From Taudactylus pleione (taxonomy: Eukaryota; Chordata; Amphibia; Anura; Myobatrachidae): DNA of 64,000 nt. Positions 22,669-33,639 of this stretch are shown here, piece after piece. The notes under the pieces are model-generated. The model did not search any database. It was not told where the DNA came from and saw only the letters and a program-made list of their open reading frames with translations. The stretch lies in contig JAUIMM010000088.1 of the NCBI GenBank assembly GCA_031769625.1, positions 5,471,501 to 5,535,500 of the forward strand. The letters run 5' to 3'. Numbering within the stretch: position 1 is the first letter of the stretch; every line of letters begins with the position of its first letter. A program made the position numbers and the translations under genes.

Positions 22669-23680
22669 ATGGAATCCAAGATGAAACAAAGAGCCATCAT
22701 TGAATTTCTGGAAAAAAAAGGCTGCATTGCTACAGAAAGCCACAGAAGACTTAAAAAAGTGTATGGTGAGCATACAATTGACTATAGCAATGTCAGAAGG
22801 TGGATGAAGATTTTTCTATCGGGAGACTCGTGGTGGCAGACCATCAACTGCAGTGACAACAGAGAACCAACACAAAGTCGATGCCATGATTCAGAAAGAC
22901 CGTCGTGTGACCATCAGAGATATCAGTGATGAACTTGAATGTAGCCATGGCACTGTTAAAAACACTAATCAATGATTTGGGATATCATAAAGTGTGTGCT
23001 AAATGGGTTCCAAAGCAATTAACCAGGGATTATAAGGCCCAGAGGGTGGAAGTGTGCAATGACCTATTGACCAACTTTGAAGCCAACCCTGAGACGTTTT
23101 TGGAAAATCTCATTACAGGAGATGAGACCTGGGTGTTCCTTTATGACCCAGAAACAAAGGCCCAATCAAAACAATGGAAACACCCAAGTTCACCTAGGCC
23201 AAAAAAGTTTAAATCACAGCGATCCATAAACAAAGTTATGGCCACAATCTTCTGATTGCCGAGGTGTTATTCTCATTGAGTACTTGGAACCAAACCAATT
23301 ACACTTAAGAAGCTGAAAGAAGCCATCCACAAAAAAAGGTCAACAATTCCACTGTCAAATGTCATCTTACACCACAACAATGCCAGATCTCACACTTCGA
23401 TGGCAACATCTGCGGCCATTGCCAAAATGGGGTGGGCAATAATGCCACATCCACCATAGAGTCCTGATTTGGCCCCTTCTGACTTTCATCTGTTTGGCTC
23501 TCTCAAATACTGTCTCCGGGGTCAACATTTTGAAGACATAGAGGTTGTTAAAATCGTCATACGTTCCTGGGTTAAACACCAACAACTGTAATTTTTCCAA
23601 AGTGGATTCACAGCTTGGGTTGAGAGGTGGAGAAAATGTTTGAGGGTAGATGGTGAATATTTTGAGTAGAGTCATTCTGT
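22669..23680 (+). pseudogene. mariner transposase, inactivated
   Basis: The frame begins MESKMKQRAIIEFLEKKG, with an N-terminal helix-turn-helix region and HTIDYSNVRRWMKIF. After a frameshift near 22850, CAKWVPKQLT and the first catalytic motif ITGDETWVF are present. The second catalytic motif reads HHNNARSHT where HDNARPH is usual, so the catalytic Asp is lost. The third (SPDLAPSDFHLF) is preceded by a stop codon where Tyr is usual. Additional frameshifts occur near 23250. Confidence 0.88.
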
Positions 23681-24294
23681 TACTAAGACTTCAAAGTATT
23701 TTACAGTTACACAGAAGAACATAAACATTTGCACACATCAAAAATACAAAGATAACCCCCTATTCTTTGGTTCACTGGGGGGTGCTGCCGAATGACACAA
23801 TATACATTAAATTACAAGAAAAAAAGGGAGAAAATGGATGTGCCTATCGTACGGCGCACAATAATATTAAAAATTATAAATCTTTATTAGATATATATTA
23901 AAATATCCCATAGGGGATTATGTTCAGCGAAATAGAGGTTAAAAACTTAAGTGAAATAGTGTGATCAGAAGTAATAAGAAATAGTGAATAAAATAATACA
24001 GTATCCTCACTGTGTGACCTCCTTTTTCTTCAAATAAATCTGTTTATGGCAATCTCAGTAGTTTTGTCGTTATCATTGCTTATTCCTCAATTTGCAGCAT
24101 ATGATTGTATGTAACAATATTTTATTTACATGAAATCCCTGCTTATAAAATGCTTATTTATTAGTCACAAGGTTAATATACCTCTTGTGACTTACAATAA
24201 TCGCAATTATATCAACACTGGATTCCTATTTTTATATTATAATATCAGAATATTCAGGCATATCTATCATTGCCCTTATGTAATCACAGTCTAT

Positions 24295-24893
24295 GGGCCT
24301 GATTCAGAGCCGTTCGCTATTTGTGGTCGTTCGTTCAAAAACAAGGGGTGGCTATTCAAATGATCCGTTCGCAAATTGCAATCTGTTCCCACCTCTAAGT
24401 CTGAACGAGCGAGCAAAACATACGCTCGTTTTTTTGATAAAAACGCCCCCTGGCCGCACGCACCATACGTTATGTCCGCTATTTATTAGATTAATCGAGT
24501 ACATCGTACAGCGTATGAACTGCTCGCTATTCTTGTGGTTGGTTTTTTCAACCGCTATTTTGCGAGCAGTTCTGAGTTAAAAAAAACCAAGTGACGTGGT
24601 CAATGACGCTGCTGTATTAATTATGCACTCCCTTAAAACGCCCGTTTTGACCTTTAAGCACGCCTGCGTTCGGATCTCCACTCCCCGTTTTCAAGCACCT
24701 TCCCCTGTTACAACCCACATACGCCTCATTCTGTCACTCAAAATAGCAGGCCCTCGCTATATTGCGTACCAACGATTTTCGGCCGCACTGACTGGTTCGC
24801 GCATGTGTACTAAAAACCGTACGCATGCGCAGATGTGCGAACATCGCTCGGAACGAGCGTACTGCCGCTAGCGAGTGGCTCTGAATGAGGGCC
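24295..24893. mobile_element. GGCCTGATTCAG-family MITE, nested
   Basis: GGGCCTGATTCAGAG at the left and CTCTGAATGAGGGCC at the right; TSD TAT (24292-24294 and 24894-24896). 599 bp, non-coding. It sits in the first half of the duplication at 24124-25870. Confidence 0.9.
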
Positions 24894-25117
24894 TATATGC
24901 GATTAATTTTGCATATCTGAAGGATTGCAACGATGAATCCAATATATCAGGAGCTTACCATAAAATGGCCATAAGGGTACTCATAGCCATTAGATGAAAT
25001 CTCTGCTTATAAAATATTTATTTATCAATATCAAGGTAGAGAAATTCCCTGATATTGATTGACACCGTTGTATATACCTCTTATGATTTATAATAATCGC
25101 ATTTGTGTTCACACAGA

Positions 25118-25668
25118 GGCCCTCATTCAGAGGCGGTCGGAGGATGCAAGCGGTCGCTCAGAAACTGGGCGGTCACTTGCAAACTGACCGGCCACCTCTG
25201 TTTCGGTCGTTAGGCTGTGGGTTTACACCCACAGCTCTAACGACCGCTAGGGTGATGGTCGTGATGGTCATAGACCATCGCGACCATCGGGGCTTACGAC
25301 GAGACCCTAGGGTAGGGTCTCACTTGTCGTAAGCCCCGGAGAGCTTCTGGCTCTGTCAGAGCAGGAAGCTCTCCACTGACATCACTAGTGATGTCAGTGG
25401 GGCCTCCCCCAAATGGCAGGCGTTCCCATGGGAACGCCTCAGTTTGGGCTGCCACCCCCCTGGCCCGCCTTCCAAACGGGGCGAGCTGTCAATCAACATC
25501 GACAGGTCGCCCCCTTTGGAAAGAGACCCGCTACGACCGGCGCTGTCGGTCGTAGCGGGTCTCACACATGTGCCCGAAGGAGCCGGCTCCTTCGTGCGCA
25601 TGCGCACTGGACAAACATCGAGGCAGCCGTGCGGTCGTAGACCGTATGGTCACCTCTGAATGAAGCCC
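25118..25668. mobile_element. GGCCTGATTCAG-family MITE, nested
   Basis: GGCCCTCATTCAGAGG at the left and CCTCTGAATGAAGCCC at the right; TSD AGA (25115-25117 and 25669-25671). 551 bp. The interior resembles the 27511 copy (GGCGTTCCCATGGGAACGCC, GATGTCA). It sits in the second half of the duplication, at a different site from the copy at 24295. Confidence 0.9.
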
Positions 25669-26152
25669 AGAGTCCCTGTTATTCACATTATTATATCGTA
25701 ATATTCAGGGATGACTGTCATTACCCTAAAGTATTCACAACCTATATGCACTTAATTTGCATATCTGGAAGATTCCGACATTGAGTCCAATATATCAGGA
25801 GTTTTCCATAAATTAGTTGTAAGGGTACTTGATATTCAGTCCCAATATTAATATATCCACTATGTATTTGGATTTTAAAACATCCTGTTATTATATTGGC
25901 TCTATTGCACATAAATCCTATGCTAAATAAGCAGAGTTGTTTATTATGTGATTAGCCCGGCTCTGTCCTCAATCGGAGTGCTGCCTAAATACAATGTTGC
26001 AAGGTAAAGATATCTATTGATACTGAGTTTCCATTGTAATTACAGGTCCTCCTACATCTCAGATTTACACTGCCTAATGGTTTTTACACATTGCATATTA
26101 ATCTCATATCATTTCGTAGGTAAGACATGTAAGGAGTGCACACAGCGGGCGT

Positions 26153-26192
26153 GCCGACGAGCGTTTCGCTGCTCAATTAGCTTTTTCAAGGC
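26153..26192 (-). ncRNA. Hammerhead-ribozyme-like motif of Penelope-like type
   Basis: On the minus strand the order is CTAATTGAG, CAG, CGAAACG. This resembles the hammerhead core CTGATGAG plus CGAAAC known from Penelope-like retroelements, but the conserved CTGATGA is altered and helix II would be only two pairs. At best a decayed ribozyme. Basis: motif recognition only. Confidence 0.3.
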
Positions 26193-27109
26193 AAACTGAT
26201 TGCCCTTCTAGTCCCAGACTTTATTCACACTGGCCGGCCAATAGAATTGTATGGTCCGGTTATGTGATTGTATTAGCCAATCCTGTGCTGTTTCTCATCA
26301 TTGCCGGGAGTCCGGCCTCACGTCCAGTAAGCATCGGGATTACAGTGTCTTTCAGTAGTGGGTGTGTTGTCCTGCACCAATCAAAGCATTGGAAAATCGT
26401 AACTATATATTCCAATGATCTTACCAAGTACCGATATCATCATTATATCAGGATATCGACATTATCTTATATTTAGTTTAATCATTAATTTAATCCTCAG
26501 TTTAAATGATTCTATTCTCCTCAAGTAAGTATGTTCATTGCTGTGAAGTTATCTCATATGTTTTTTGCCAATTACTGTATTTTTGAAATAAATAGTATCC
26601 CACTGATGTCTCTCATTTATTTTGATTATCATTACTATTAACACATGATGTTAGGTAAGAAAATTAAAAATTACTAATAGTATATTAACCTTGTGACTAA
26701 TAAATAAGCATTTTACATACAATCATATGCTGCAAATTGAGGAATAAGCAATGATAAAGACAAAACTACTGAGATTGCCATAAACAGATTTATTTGAAAA
26801 AAAAGGAGGTCACACAGTGAGGATACTGTATTATTTTATTCACTATTTCTTATTACTTTTGATCACACTATTTCACTTAAGTTTTTAACCTCTATTTCGC
26901 TGAACATAATCCCCTATGGGATATTTTAATGCATATCTAATAAAGATTAATAATTTTTAATATTATTGTGCGCCGTACAATAGGCACATCCTTTTTTCTC
27001 CCTTTTTTTCTTGTAATTTAAAGTATTTTACTGCAAATTTTCAAATCTGTATCTATAATAAAATTTTAGTTGTGAGCATTTAGGCATTACTCTTTGAACA
27101 ACCCTCGTA

Positions 27110-27507
27110 TGATGCCGCCGGTGGGCAGAGCTATGACACGGCGAGCCCTGATTGGCTCGCCGCGGGCAATTTCTATTGGCTGTCAGTCCACAAGCCATAA
27201 TTGGCTCACAGCTGGAGCCTAGCTTACCCGACCGCTGAGCCGGCGCCGGAAGCCTAAAAGCAGCTCCGGTGCCAGACTCCCGTCGTGACCTAGACTCTGC
27301 CGCTGGAAAGGACCGGGCGGTCCCCTCCTTAGGTACCCACCGCATGTGCATCTTCAGAGCTGGTGGAAGGGGCCGGGCGGCCCCTTCACCAGGTACCCAC
27401 CACCTCTGTATCGTCTGAGCTAGTCCCAGCACGGCTACGAATGTGTCCTGCGGAGGACACATCCTCGCCGACCCATCACACAGTGTCGTTGCTGGGATCC
27501 TCCGCAC
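27110..27507. other. GC-rich segment, no gene recognised
   Basis: This is the right-hand continuation of the sequence split by mariner 3 (left part ends at 22525). It holds two imperfect repeats around GGGCGGTCCCCTCC and GGGCGGCCCCTTCACC with GGTACCCACC, about 60 bp apart. No protein assignment. It ends at the TSD of the MITE at 27511. Confidence 0.45.
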
Positions 27508-27510
27508 AGT

Positions 27511-28028
27511 GGGCCTGATTCAGACTGGCTCGCGAGTGCTGGGCGCTCGCAAATGGGTCTATGTTGCCCAAGTGCGCATGTGCACGACGGAGGCGGCTCC
27601 GTCGAGTGCATGCGCGAGACCCGAATAACGATGGCCAAGCCGTTGTTATGGGTCTCGCACCAAGGGGAGCGTGCTGTCGATGGTGATTGACAGCACGCCC
27701 CCTTTGGTGGGTGTGCCGGGGGCGTGGCCGCCCAGACAGAGGCGTTCCATTGGGAACACCTACCGTCTGGAGCCGGCCCCACTGACATCACTAGTGATGT
27801 CAGTGGGAGTGCTTTTGGCTCTGATAGAGCCAAAAGCACTCCAGGGCTTGCGGCAGCGAGACCCTACCGCAGGGTCTCATCGCAAGCCCGATGGTCAAGA
27901 TGGTCTTGACCATTGCGATCATCATTTTGGCCGCTCACTATAGCTGTGGCCAGGAGGCCGCTCCAAAAAGGAGAAGGGATGGCCCTGATTCAGCGCTCTG
28001 TCAGAGCATCCGGCTCTGAATGAGGGCC
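27511..28028. mobile_element. GGCCTGATTCAG-family MITE, inserted just before the DIRS RT domain
   Basis: GGGCCTGATTCAGA at the left, TCTGAATGAGGGCC at the right, TSD AGT (27508-27510 and 28029-28031). 518 bp. Internal palindromes include CTGACATCACTAGTGATGTCAG and CTGATAGAGCC. It marks the left limit of recognisable DIRS coding sequence. Confidence 0.92.
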
Positions 28029-30660
28029 AGTTTTGGAATGTGCTATTATTCTACCCTTTTCTTAGTTCAGAAGCCCAATGGGTCTCATCAGCCTATCCTC
28101 AACCTCAAGTCTCTGAACAAGTTTATCAGGGTGCCCAGGTTTTGTATGGAAACCCTCCACTCTATTATACTGGCTATGGAGCCTGGGGACTTTATGGTGT
28201 CTGTGGACATTCAGGACGCTTACCTACATGTACCTATAGTGCCTTCTCATCAACAATATCTCTGTTTTGCTATATTATCACAATATTACCAATTTCAGGC
28301 TTGCCTTTTGGCCTTTCAAAGGCTCCTCGTATCTTTACCAAAATCATGGCAGGTATGGCGGCCTATCTTCTCCATCAAAGGATCAGACTGCTCCCATATT
28401 TGAACGATCTCTTGCTGTTGGTCAGCTCCCCAGAAATTCTTCACCGCCATCTACAGATAATCATTGCCTTTCTACAAACGCACGGTTGGCTGATCAACTG
28501 GAAAAAGTCTTCCTTGACACCTTCTAAAAGAATGGTACATCTGGGAGCCCTCCTGGACTCTCAGGTTCAGAGAATCTTCCTAACGGCAGACAAACTCTCA
28601 GTATTACAGTGCCGGGTGCACAGCCTACTACACAGTCGCCAAGTGTCAATTCCCTCTGCAATGCAGACCCTGGGATCTATGGTGTCCACCTTCGACATGG
28701 TGGAGATCATTCAGTTTCACTCCAGGCCCCTACAACACCCGATGCTCTCCAGGTGGAATGGGCTGCCTCATCTGTCCAAGGCCTGGTGACTACAGATGTA
28801 CCACTTGAACAAGGGACATCCCTTTTGGATTCCAGACTGGGTACTCCTAACCATGGATGCAAGCCTCTGTGGGTAGGGCATGGTGACTGGCCAGCACTCC
28901 TTCCAGGGCCGCAGGACTCCAGTCGAGGCAGTATTACCAATCAACGTCCTAGAACTCCGAGCCATTTACAGAGCTCTCACTCTGGCTCAGGATATCCTTC
29001 AGAGCAGGCCAGTACAAGTACAGTCCAACAATGCCATGGCAGTGGCCTACCTCAATCACCAAGGAGGCACTCCAAGTTGGGCAGCAATGGCAGAAGTATG
29101 CTGCATTCTCACATGGATGGAATGCAATTTCCCAGCCATTTCCGCAGTATTCATCCAAGGATTTCTCAATTGGGAAGCGGATTTCCTAAGTCATCAAGAT
29201 GTGCATGCAGGAGAGTGGTCTCTACATCCACAATTCTTTCAGATTCTGGTCCAAAAATGGGGTTTACCAGATGTGGATCTCATGGCCTCAAAGCACAAAC
29301 ACAAACTTAAAGTGTATGGAGCCAGGACAAGGGCCCCCACTGTGGCCTTCATGGATGCATTATCTGTGAGGTGGACCTTCCATTTGGCGTACCTCTTCCC
29401 TTCAATATCCCTTGTTCTTTGAGTTCTTCGGAAGTTCAAATTGGAAGGGGGTACAGTCCTGCTGGTAGCTCCAACTTGGCCCAGATGCCATTGGTACTCT
29501 GACCTTCAAAGTCTCTCCATAAACGTTCCTCTTTAACTTCCTCTATGACCAAACCTGTTCTCTCAGGGTCCTTTCCTACATCCGGATCTAGCCAGTCTGT
29601 CTTTAATGGCTTGGTTCTTCAAACATTCCTCCTAAGGTCTAAGGGATTTTCTAGCTCTGTGGTCCAGACCATAATCAGAGGTTGTAAACCATCTTCTGCC
29701 AGGATTTATTACCAGGTATGCATTAATATTTCCTGTGGTGTGCCCCTAGAAACTATGATCCTCAAGTTTTTAAGGTTTCTAGACTACTTGCCTTTCTTCA
29801 TGCTGGATAGGATCTTGGACTCCACCTAGCATCTCTGAAAGTGCACGTCTCTGCTCTGTCTATCTGGTTCCAGCGCAGAATTGCTCCTCTACCAGATGTT
29901 CACACCTTCCTGCAGGGTGTTCTAAGTATATAACCTCCCTTTGTCCCTCCTGTGGCTCCATGGGATTTGTCAATATTTCACCACGCCCTTCAAGAACCTC
30001 CATTTGAACCCTTGGAATCAGTGGATGTCAAGTGGCTCACTGCAATGACTCTGTTTCTTCTGGCTACAGCATCTGCCCATAGGGTATCAGATTTAGGGGT
30101 GCTTTTATGTCACTTCCCATTTTTAATCTTTCATCAGGACAGGGCTGTTCTTAGAATGCGCCCGGGCTTCGTTCCCAAGGTGGTCTCTTGTTTCCACATT
30201 AATGAGTAAATTGTGCTTCCGGCCTTTCAACCACCAGACCTATCGGCAGATGAGGCCTCTCTGGATGTGGTCTATGCTCTGAAGATCTATGTGGACCGCA
30301 CTAGTTCCATCAGGAAATCAGAATCCCTCTTCATCTTATATGGATTTCATAAGAAGGGATGGCCAGCTAACAAACAGACTATGGCCAGATGGATTTGCAT
30401 GACTATCTCACAGGCTTATACAAGGACTAGCCTTCCTGTGCCAGCTGCAGTATCTGCTCATTCTACTCGCTCTGTGGGTCCCTCGTGAGCAGCCCAGCGT
30501 GGCCTCTGCTGAACAACTATTCAAGGGGGCTACCTGGTCTTCAGTCCACACCATTCTTAGGTTCTATGCCTTTGATACATTTGCCTCTCAGGATGCTTCC
30601 TTTGGGTGCAGGGCTCTCCTCTCAGCTCAGGAGCATCCCCACCCTTGAACAACTGCTTTA
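28029..30660 (+). pseudogene. DIRS retrotransposon RT, RNase H and tyrosine recombinase, inactivated
   Basis: In order: RT with YYSTLFLVQKPNGSHQPILN (28040-28100), VSVDIQDAYLHVPIVPSHQQ, LPFGLSKAPRIFTKIM (28300-28350), and the palm motif LLPYLNDLLLLV (28390-28425) where LxDD is usual, so the first catalytic Asp is changed to Asn. RNase H/Dam-like part: QSNNAMAVAYLNHQGG and WEADFLSHQDVH (28880-29422). The tyrosine-recombinase domain (29545-30640) has LLATASAHRVSDL around the first catalytic Arg and a second half with AHSTRSVGPS followed by the FKGATWSSVHTILRFY block. Several frameshifts and stops break the frame. DIRS elements integrate by tyrosine recombination rather than by a DDE integrase. 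Confidence 0.88.
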
Positions 30661-30663
30661 GGA

Positions 30664-30848
30664 CATCCCCATTGTCTTCCCTGTGGAGCCCTATGGACTC
30701 TGAAAAAGAAAGGGAGAGTTATGGTAAAACTTACCTGTGTTAACTCTCTTTTTTCTAAGTCCATAGGGTCCACAGGGCACAGGCCTGACACACCTGGCTT
30801 CTATGGGTTTCTTCTCTTACAAGGGTAAGCTTTACCATAACTCTCCTT
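30664..30848 (+). repeat. DIRS terminal region with internal inverted repeats
   Basis: CCATTGTCTTCCCTGTGGAG at 30668 is the inverse of sequence at the left edge (16308-16335). GAGAGTTATGGTAAAACTTA at 30715 pairs with TAAGCTTTACCATAACTCTC at 30827. The arrangement fits DIRS inverted ends plus the internal complementary region. The next base belongs to the Tc1-like relic. Confidence 0.7.
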
Positions 30849-31035
30849 TTTTCAGCCACAGAACTGACACTCATTGGATTTTTTTTTTGCTTTACGCACC
30901 ATAGTCTGTAAACCCCAGAGACTGTTGTATGTAAAAATCCCAGGAGATCAGCAGTTTCTGTTATGCTGAAGTCCCAACAATTATTCCATGATTAATGTCA
31001 CTTAAATCACATTTTTTCCCAATTCCAGTGTTTAT
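30849..31035 (-). pseudogene. Tc1-like transposase relic, N-terminal piece
   Basis: On the minus strand it begins near 31035 and shows a degraded paired-like DNA-binding region (CDLSDINHG, then LISWDFYIQQSLGFTDYGA). It ends at 30849 with SSVAEK, just where the piece at 16297 takes over with KAFINERGQR. Two halves of one gene. Confidence 0.7.
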
Positions 31036-31336
31036 GTCTTGGCTAGTTGGGAAGACGTGGATGCTGTTGGACTGCTTTACATACAGTATAGTGCGATATG
31101 TCGAGGTAACATTCCCTATTGTTAAAGATAATACAGTGAGTGCAGAGCTTCTATGATTGTTTGTTTAAATAATGTGGTCATATCTCTCTGGCACCACAGA
31201 TAGGTGAAGGTTTGGGGTGGATTAAAGCTATATATAAATGTGCCTTTCTCATTTATATGTATATGTATATGTACTCTTGCAGTCCCAGGCTGATTCTCCA
31301 CATGTTTCCATACAATGAATGTCTGTCAGCACTCTG

Positions 31337-31372
<36 letters not shown>

Positions 31373-31433
31373 TATAATTATTATTATAATAAAATTTTAA
31401 TAATATAGCACTTTTCACCTAATAGGACTCAAA
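31036..31433. repeat. Intergenic with (TAA)n microsatellite
   Basis: (TAA)n at 31338-31371, about 11 units, followed by a reversed ATT-rich tract to 31400. The rest shows no gene. Confidence 0.8.
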
Positions 31434-32299
31434 GGGCTCTATTTACTACAATCCACACTTGTAATGCAGATTGTAGTGTGATATTATCGACTGAATTCGC
31501 ATTGCGAATTCAGGCAATATCACAGGGATTTACTACAAATCCCTTGCAAGGACAGAGCTTGCAAGAAAGCTCTGTCCCTGCGAATCCTCAAAAAATACCA
31601 CGACAAAGTGCCCGCGCATGCGCCGACCGGCCGCCACTGCTGCCCCTGACGCTAAGCCCCGCCCCCACCGTTAAGCCCCACCGCGACCCCCCCTCCCTTA
31701 ATAGCACTTACCTACAGTCATCGGTGCTCCGGTGATGTCTTCCATGCCTCCGGTCAGCTGATATCCCATACTGCACTGGGACCCGATCACCTGATGACCG
31801 GGCTGCAGTGCACCATGGGAGACCAGCTGAATGGAGGGAGTACATCACCAGAGCCCCGACCACTGGTGCATGGAGTCAGGTAAGTAATTTTTTTTTTTTT
31901 AGCAGTGATCAGCTTGCGGTCTGTTTAGACCACACAGCTGATCACTGGGATCGGCTTCGGCTCTGCTTTGCCTTTCAGAGCAGAGTAGGAGCCCGGTAAC
32001 CGGGGGAGACCCTGGATAACGCCACCTCCAGCTGGCGTTATTATCACAGGGCTTTACCCGGTATTTTTTTACAATTTTTTTTTAATAACTTTGGTCGGAT
32101 CACATTTCCCATTACAATTATGGGAAATGCGATCTGCTTACTAAAAATAAGTGATACTTAGGGGTTGGAGTAGAATTTTACGAATTCTACTCCAATTTCC
32201 ATGTAATAACTATAGGTGATACTAAAATAATGTGAAAAGGGTGTGAAAACACCCTTTTTCACTTTATTTTAGTAAAAATAATGTTAATAAATAGAGCCC
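31434..32299 (-). mobile_element. Non-autonomous TIR element, GGGCTCTATTTA family, copy 2
   Basis: GGGCTCTATTTACTACAATC at the left, TTAATAAATAGAGCCC at the right, with AAA on both sides (31431-31433 and 32300-32302). 866 bp, reversed relative to 2205-3060. No coding region. Confidence 0.85.
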
Positions 32300-33211
32300 A
32301 AAGTGCTTTAAATTTGCCTTTACAGCACAAAATACAAAACAAGCTTAACAAGGGACATTAGTGAAATGCTTGGGTGATCAGGAAAGATCAGAGTCTACAG
32401 TATTTTTGAAGTATTTTAGAGTGGAGGCTTCTCGAACTATGCAGGGATGTGAGTTTCATATAGTCGGAGCCACAAAGTTGAAAGTTCGACCCCCAAATTA
32501 ATTCCGGGATATTCTAGGTACTGTTAATAGTCCTTCATCGATGGATCGCAGTAATCGAGTGGACAGTAAGGTGTCAGAATCTGCTTCAAGTACCTTGGGC
32601 ATTGGTCATGTAGGGCTTTTAAAGTGGATAGTGGTGGATAGCTCCAACCATCCACCAATCATCATGCTGACAACCATTCACTGTCTGGCTGCACACTGGG
32701 AGTCTGGTAGAGAATGCTGCAATTCACAATCAGAGAGACCGTGGGGCATCTTTCTCTGTCTGTATCTCTGACGGCTGCCCTATGCACGGAACAAGCTTCT
32801 GCACACCAGTGTACAGCCGTTTACTCCATGCATAGAGCTGCAGACTGAAAAGGATGCTCCCCGGCTGCTCTGATTGTGAATTACACACAATTAGAGGGGT
32901 CATGCAGCGTTATATATGTGGCCATGTGTACCTGCCTCCCAAGAAACTCAGAGACACTAGCCTGGGGGCAGATGCCCCCCAGGCCCAGCCTAACCCTGCT
33001 CAAAGGCCCCTAGAATCATGGTGCCCTGGCAATTGCCCAGTCTGCTCATATATAAAGACAATACTAATATTACTGTCCAAGGGGGCCATGTAAAGTGGGC
33101 CACCTCCCCTGAGCTGTAGCCCCCCTCAGCCACTCTGCATCTTACCTTGTGCCAACAAGCATGTCCCCCCTCCTCTGAAGCGACATCTTCACAGTGATGT
33201 AAGGGAATATC
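32300..33211. other. No recognised feature
   Basis: Mixed-composition intergenic sequence up to the TSD of the solo LTR. No exon, RNA gene or clear repeat. Confidence 0.5.
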
Positions 33212-33524
33212 TGTCACAGCCCACAGAAGAGACCCCAGAATCAGACTCCGACACTTACCTTTGCTGCGCTCACCGGCTCCTGCGCTGTGCTGCAGAGTCT
33301 TCTCCCTCTGGTGTGGGTCCCGCTGCTTTCCTCTCTGACAGGCCCCGCTATCCTCTCGTCTCCATGCCGGCTCCTGCTGACTGCTCCGGCCCCAGGGCTC
33401 ACATGCTGGAAACGCTGTCCTCTGGTGCATGGGTGCAGCCATCTTAGTTTTGCCCATGTAACTCCACTGCCACCAATGTGGTTGCTTCTCCTTCTCTCTC
33501 AGCCATTCAGCGTCCTGTGGATGC

Positions 33525-33532
33525 TATAAAAG
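33525..33532 (+). promoter_or_regulatory. LTR TATA box
   Basis: TATAAAAG, about 310 bp from the LTR start, followed after about 25 bp by a start-like GCTGCACTC stretch. Marks the U3/R border by position. Confidence 0.65.
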
Positions 33533-33639
33533 AATCCCTTGCTGCACTCTCAAGTTGCCAGTGCAACTAGTCCCTTAGGTTACTAGTGAGCTTCCTCACT
33601 GAGCTCCCCAACGTAATTTCTACCTTCAAGTAATTACTT

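Larger units (their letters stand above)
24124..25870. repeat. Diverged tandem duplication inside the inverted-repeat element
   Basis: GAAATCCCTGCTTATAAAAT at 24130 recurs as GAAATCTCTGCTTATAAAAT at 25003. Downstream blocks (ATTCAGGCATATCT and ATTCAGGGATGACTG, TTTGCATATCTGAAGGATT and TTTGCATATCTGGAAGATT, CCAATATATCAGGAG) follow in the same order. Without their MITEs each half is about 280-320 bp. Confidence 0.75.
23705..27019. mobile_element. 3.3-kb element with 340-bp inverted arms and 12-bp TSD, nested in mariner 3
   Basis: AAAGTATTTTAC occurs on both sides (23693-23704 and 27020-27031), a 12-bp TSD in the mariner 3' region. The arms 23809-24178 and 26685-27019 are nearly identical inverted repeats starting AAATTACAAG; the right arm lacks about 32 bp present in the left. 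An extra 104 bp (23705-23808) lies outside the left arm only. The interior has a tandem duplication with a MITE in each half and a hammerhead-like motif at 26153. No RT or transposase is seen. Long inverted arms, a variable-length TSD and the ribozyme-like motif suggest a Penelope-like non-autonomous element; TTAA at both arm tips is an alternative pointer to a cut-and-paste element. Confidence 0.6.
22528..27107 (+). mobile_element. mariner element 3, both ends present, carrying a 3.3-kb insertion
   Basis: The TIR CGAGGGTTGCCCAAAAAGTA at 22528 is matched by its near complement ending CAACCCTCG at 27107, with TA on both sides (22526-22527 and 27108-27109). About 1.26 kb remains when the nested insert at 23705-27019 is removed, the normal mariner size. 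The transposase is inactivated. Confidence 0.92.
16301..30848 (+). mobile_element. Composite nest based on a DIRS retrotransposon, inserted in the Tc1-like relic
   Basis: The left edge has CCATAGGGCTCCACAGG at 16308. Near the right edge the same sequence appears inverted (CCTGTGGAGCCCTATGG, about 30679) and direct (CCATAGGGTCCACAGGG, about 30760), as expected for DIRS inverted termini and internal complementary region. The flanks are two halves of one Tc1-like gene in correct order. Removing the nested Gypsy, mariner and MITE leaves about 5.8 kb, a normal size for a vertebrate DIRS element. Recognisable DIRS coding sequence is only at 28029-30660; 20600-22525 and 27110-27507 are unassigned parts. 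Confidence 0.65.

Noticed and set aside
28609..29310. Second long plus-strand frame across the DIRS RT/RNase H region
   Set aside because: Out of frame with the DIRS motifs, low-complexity Ser/Gln/His composition; a shadow frame.
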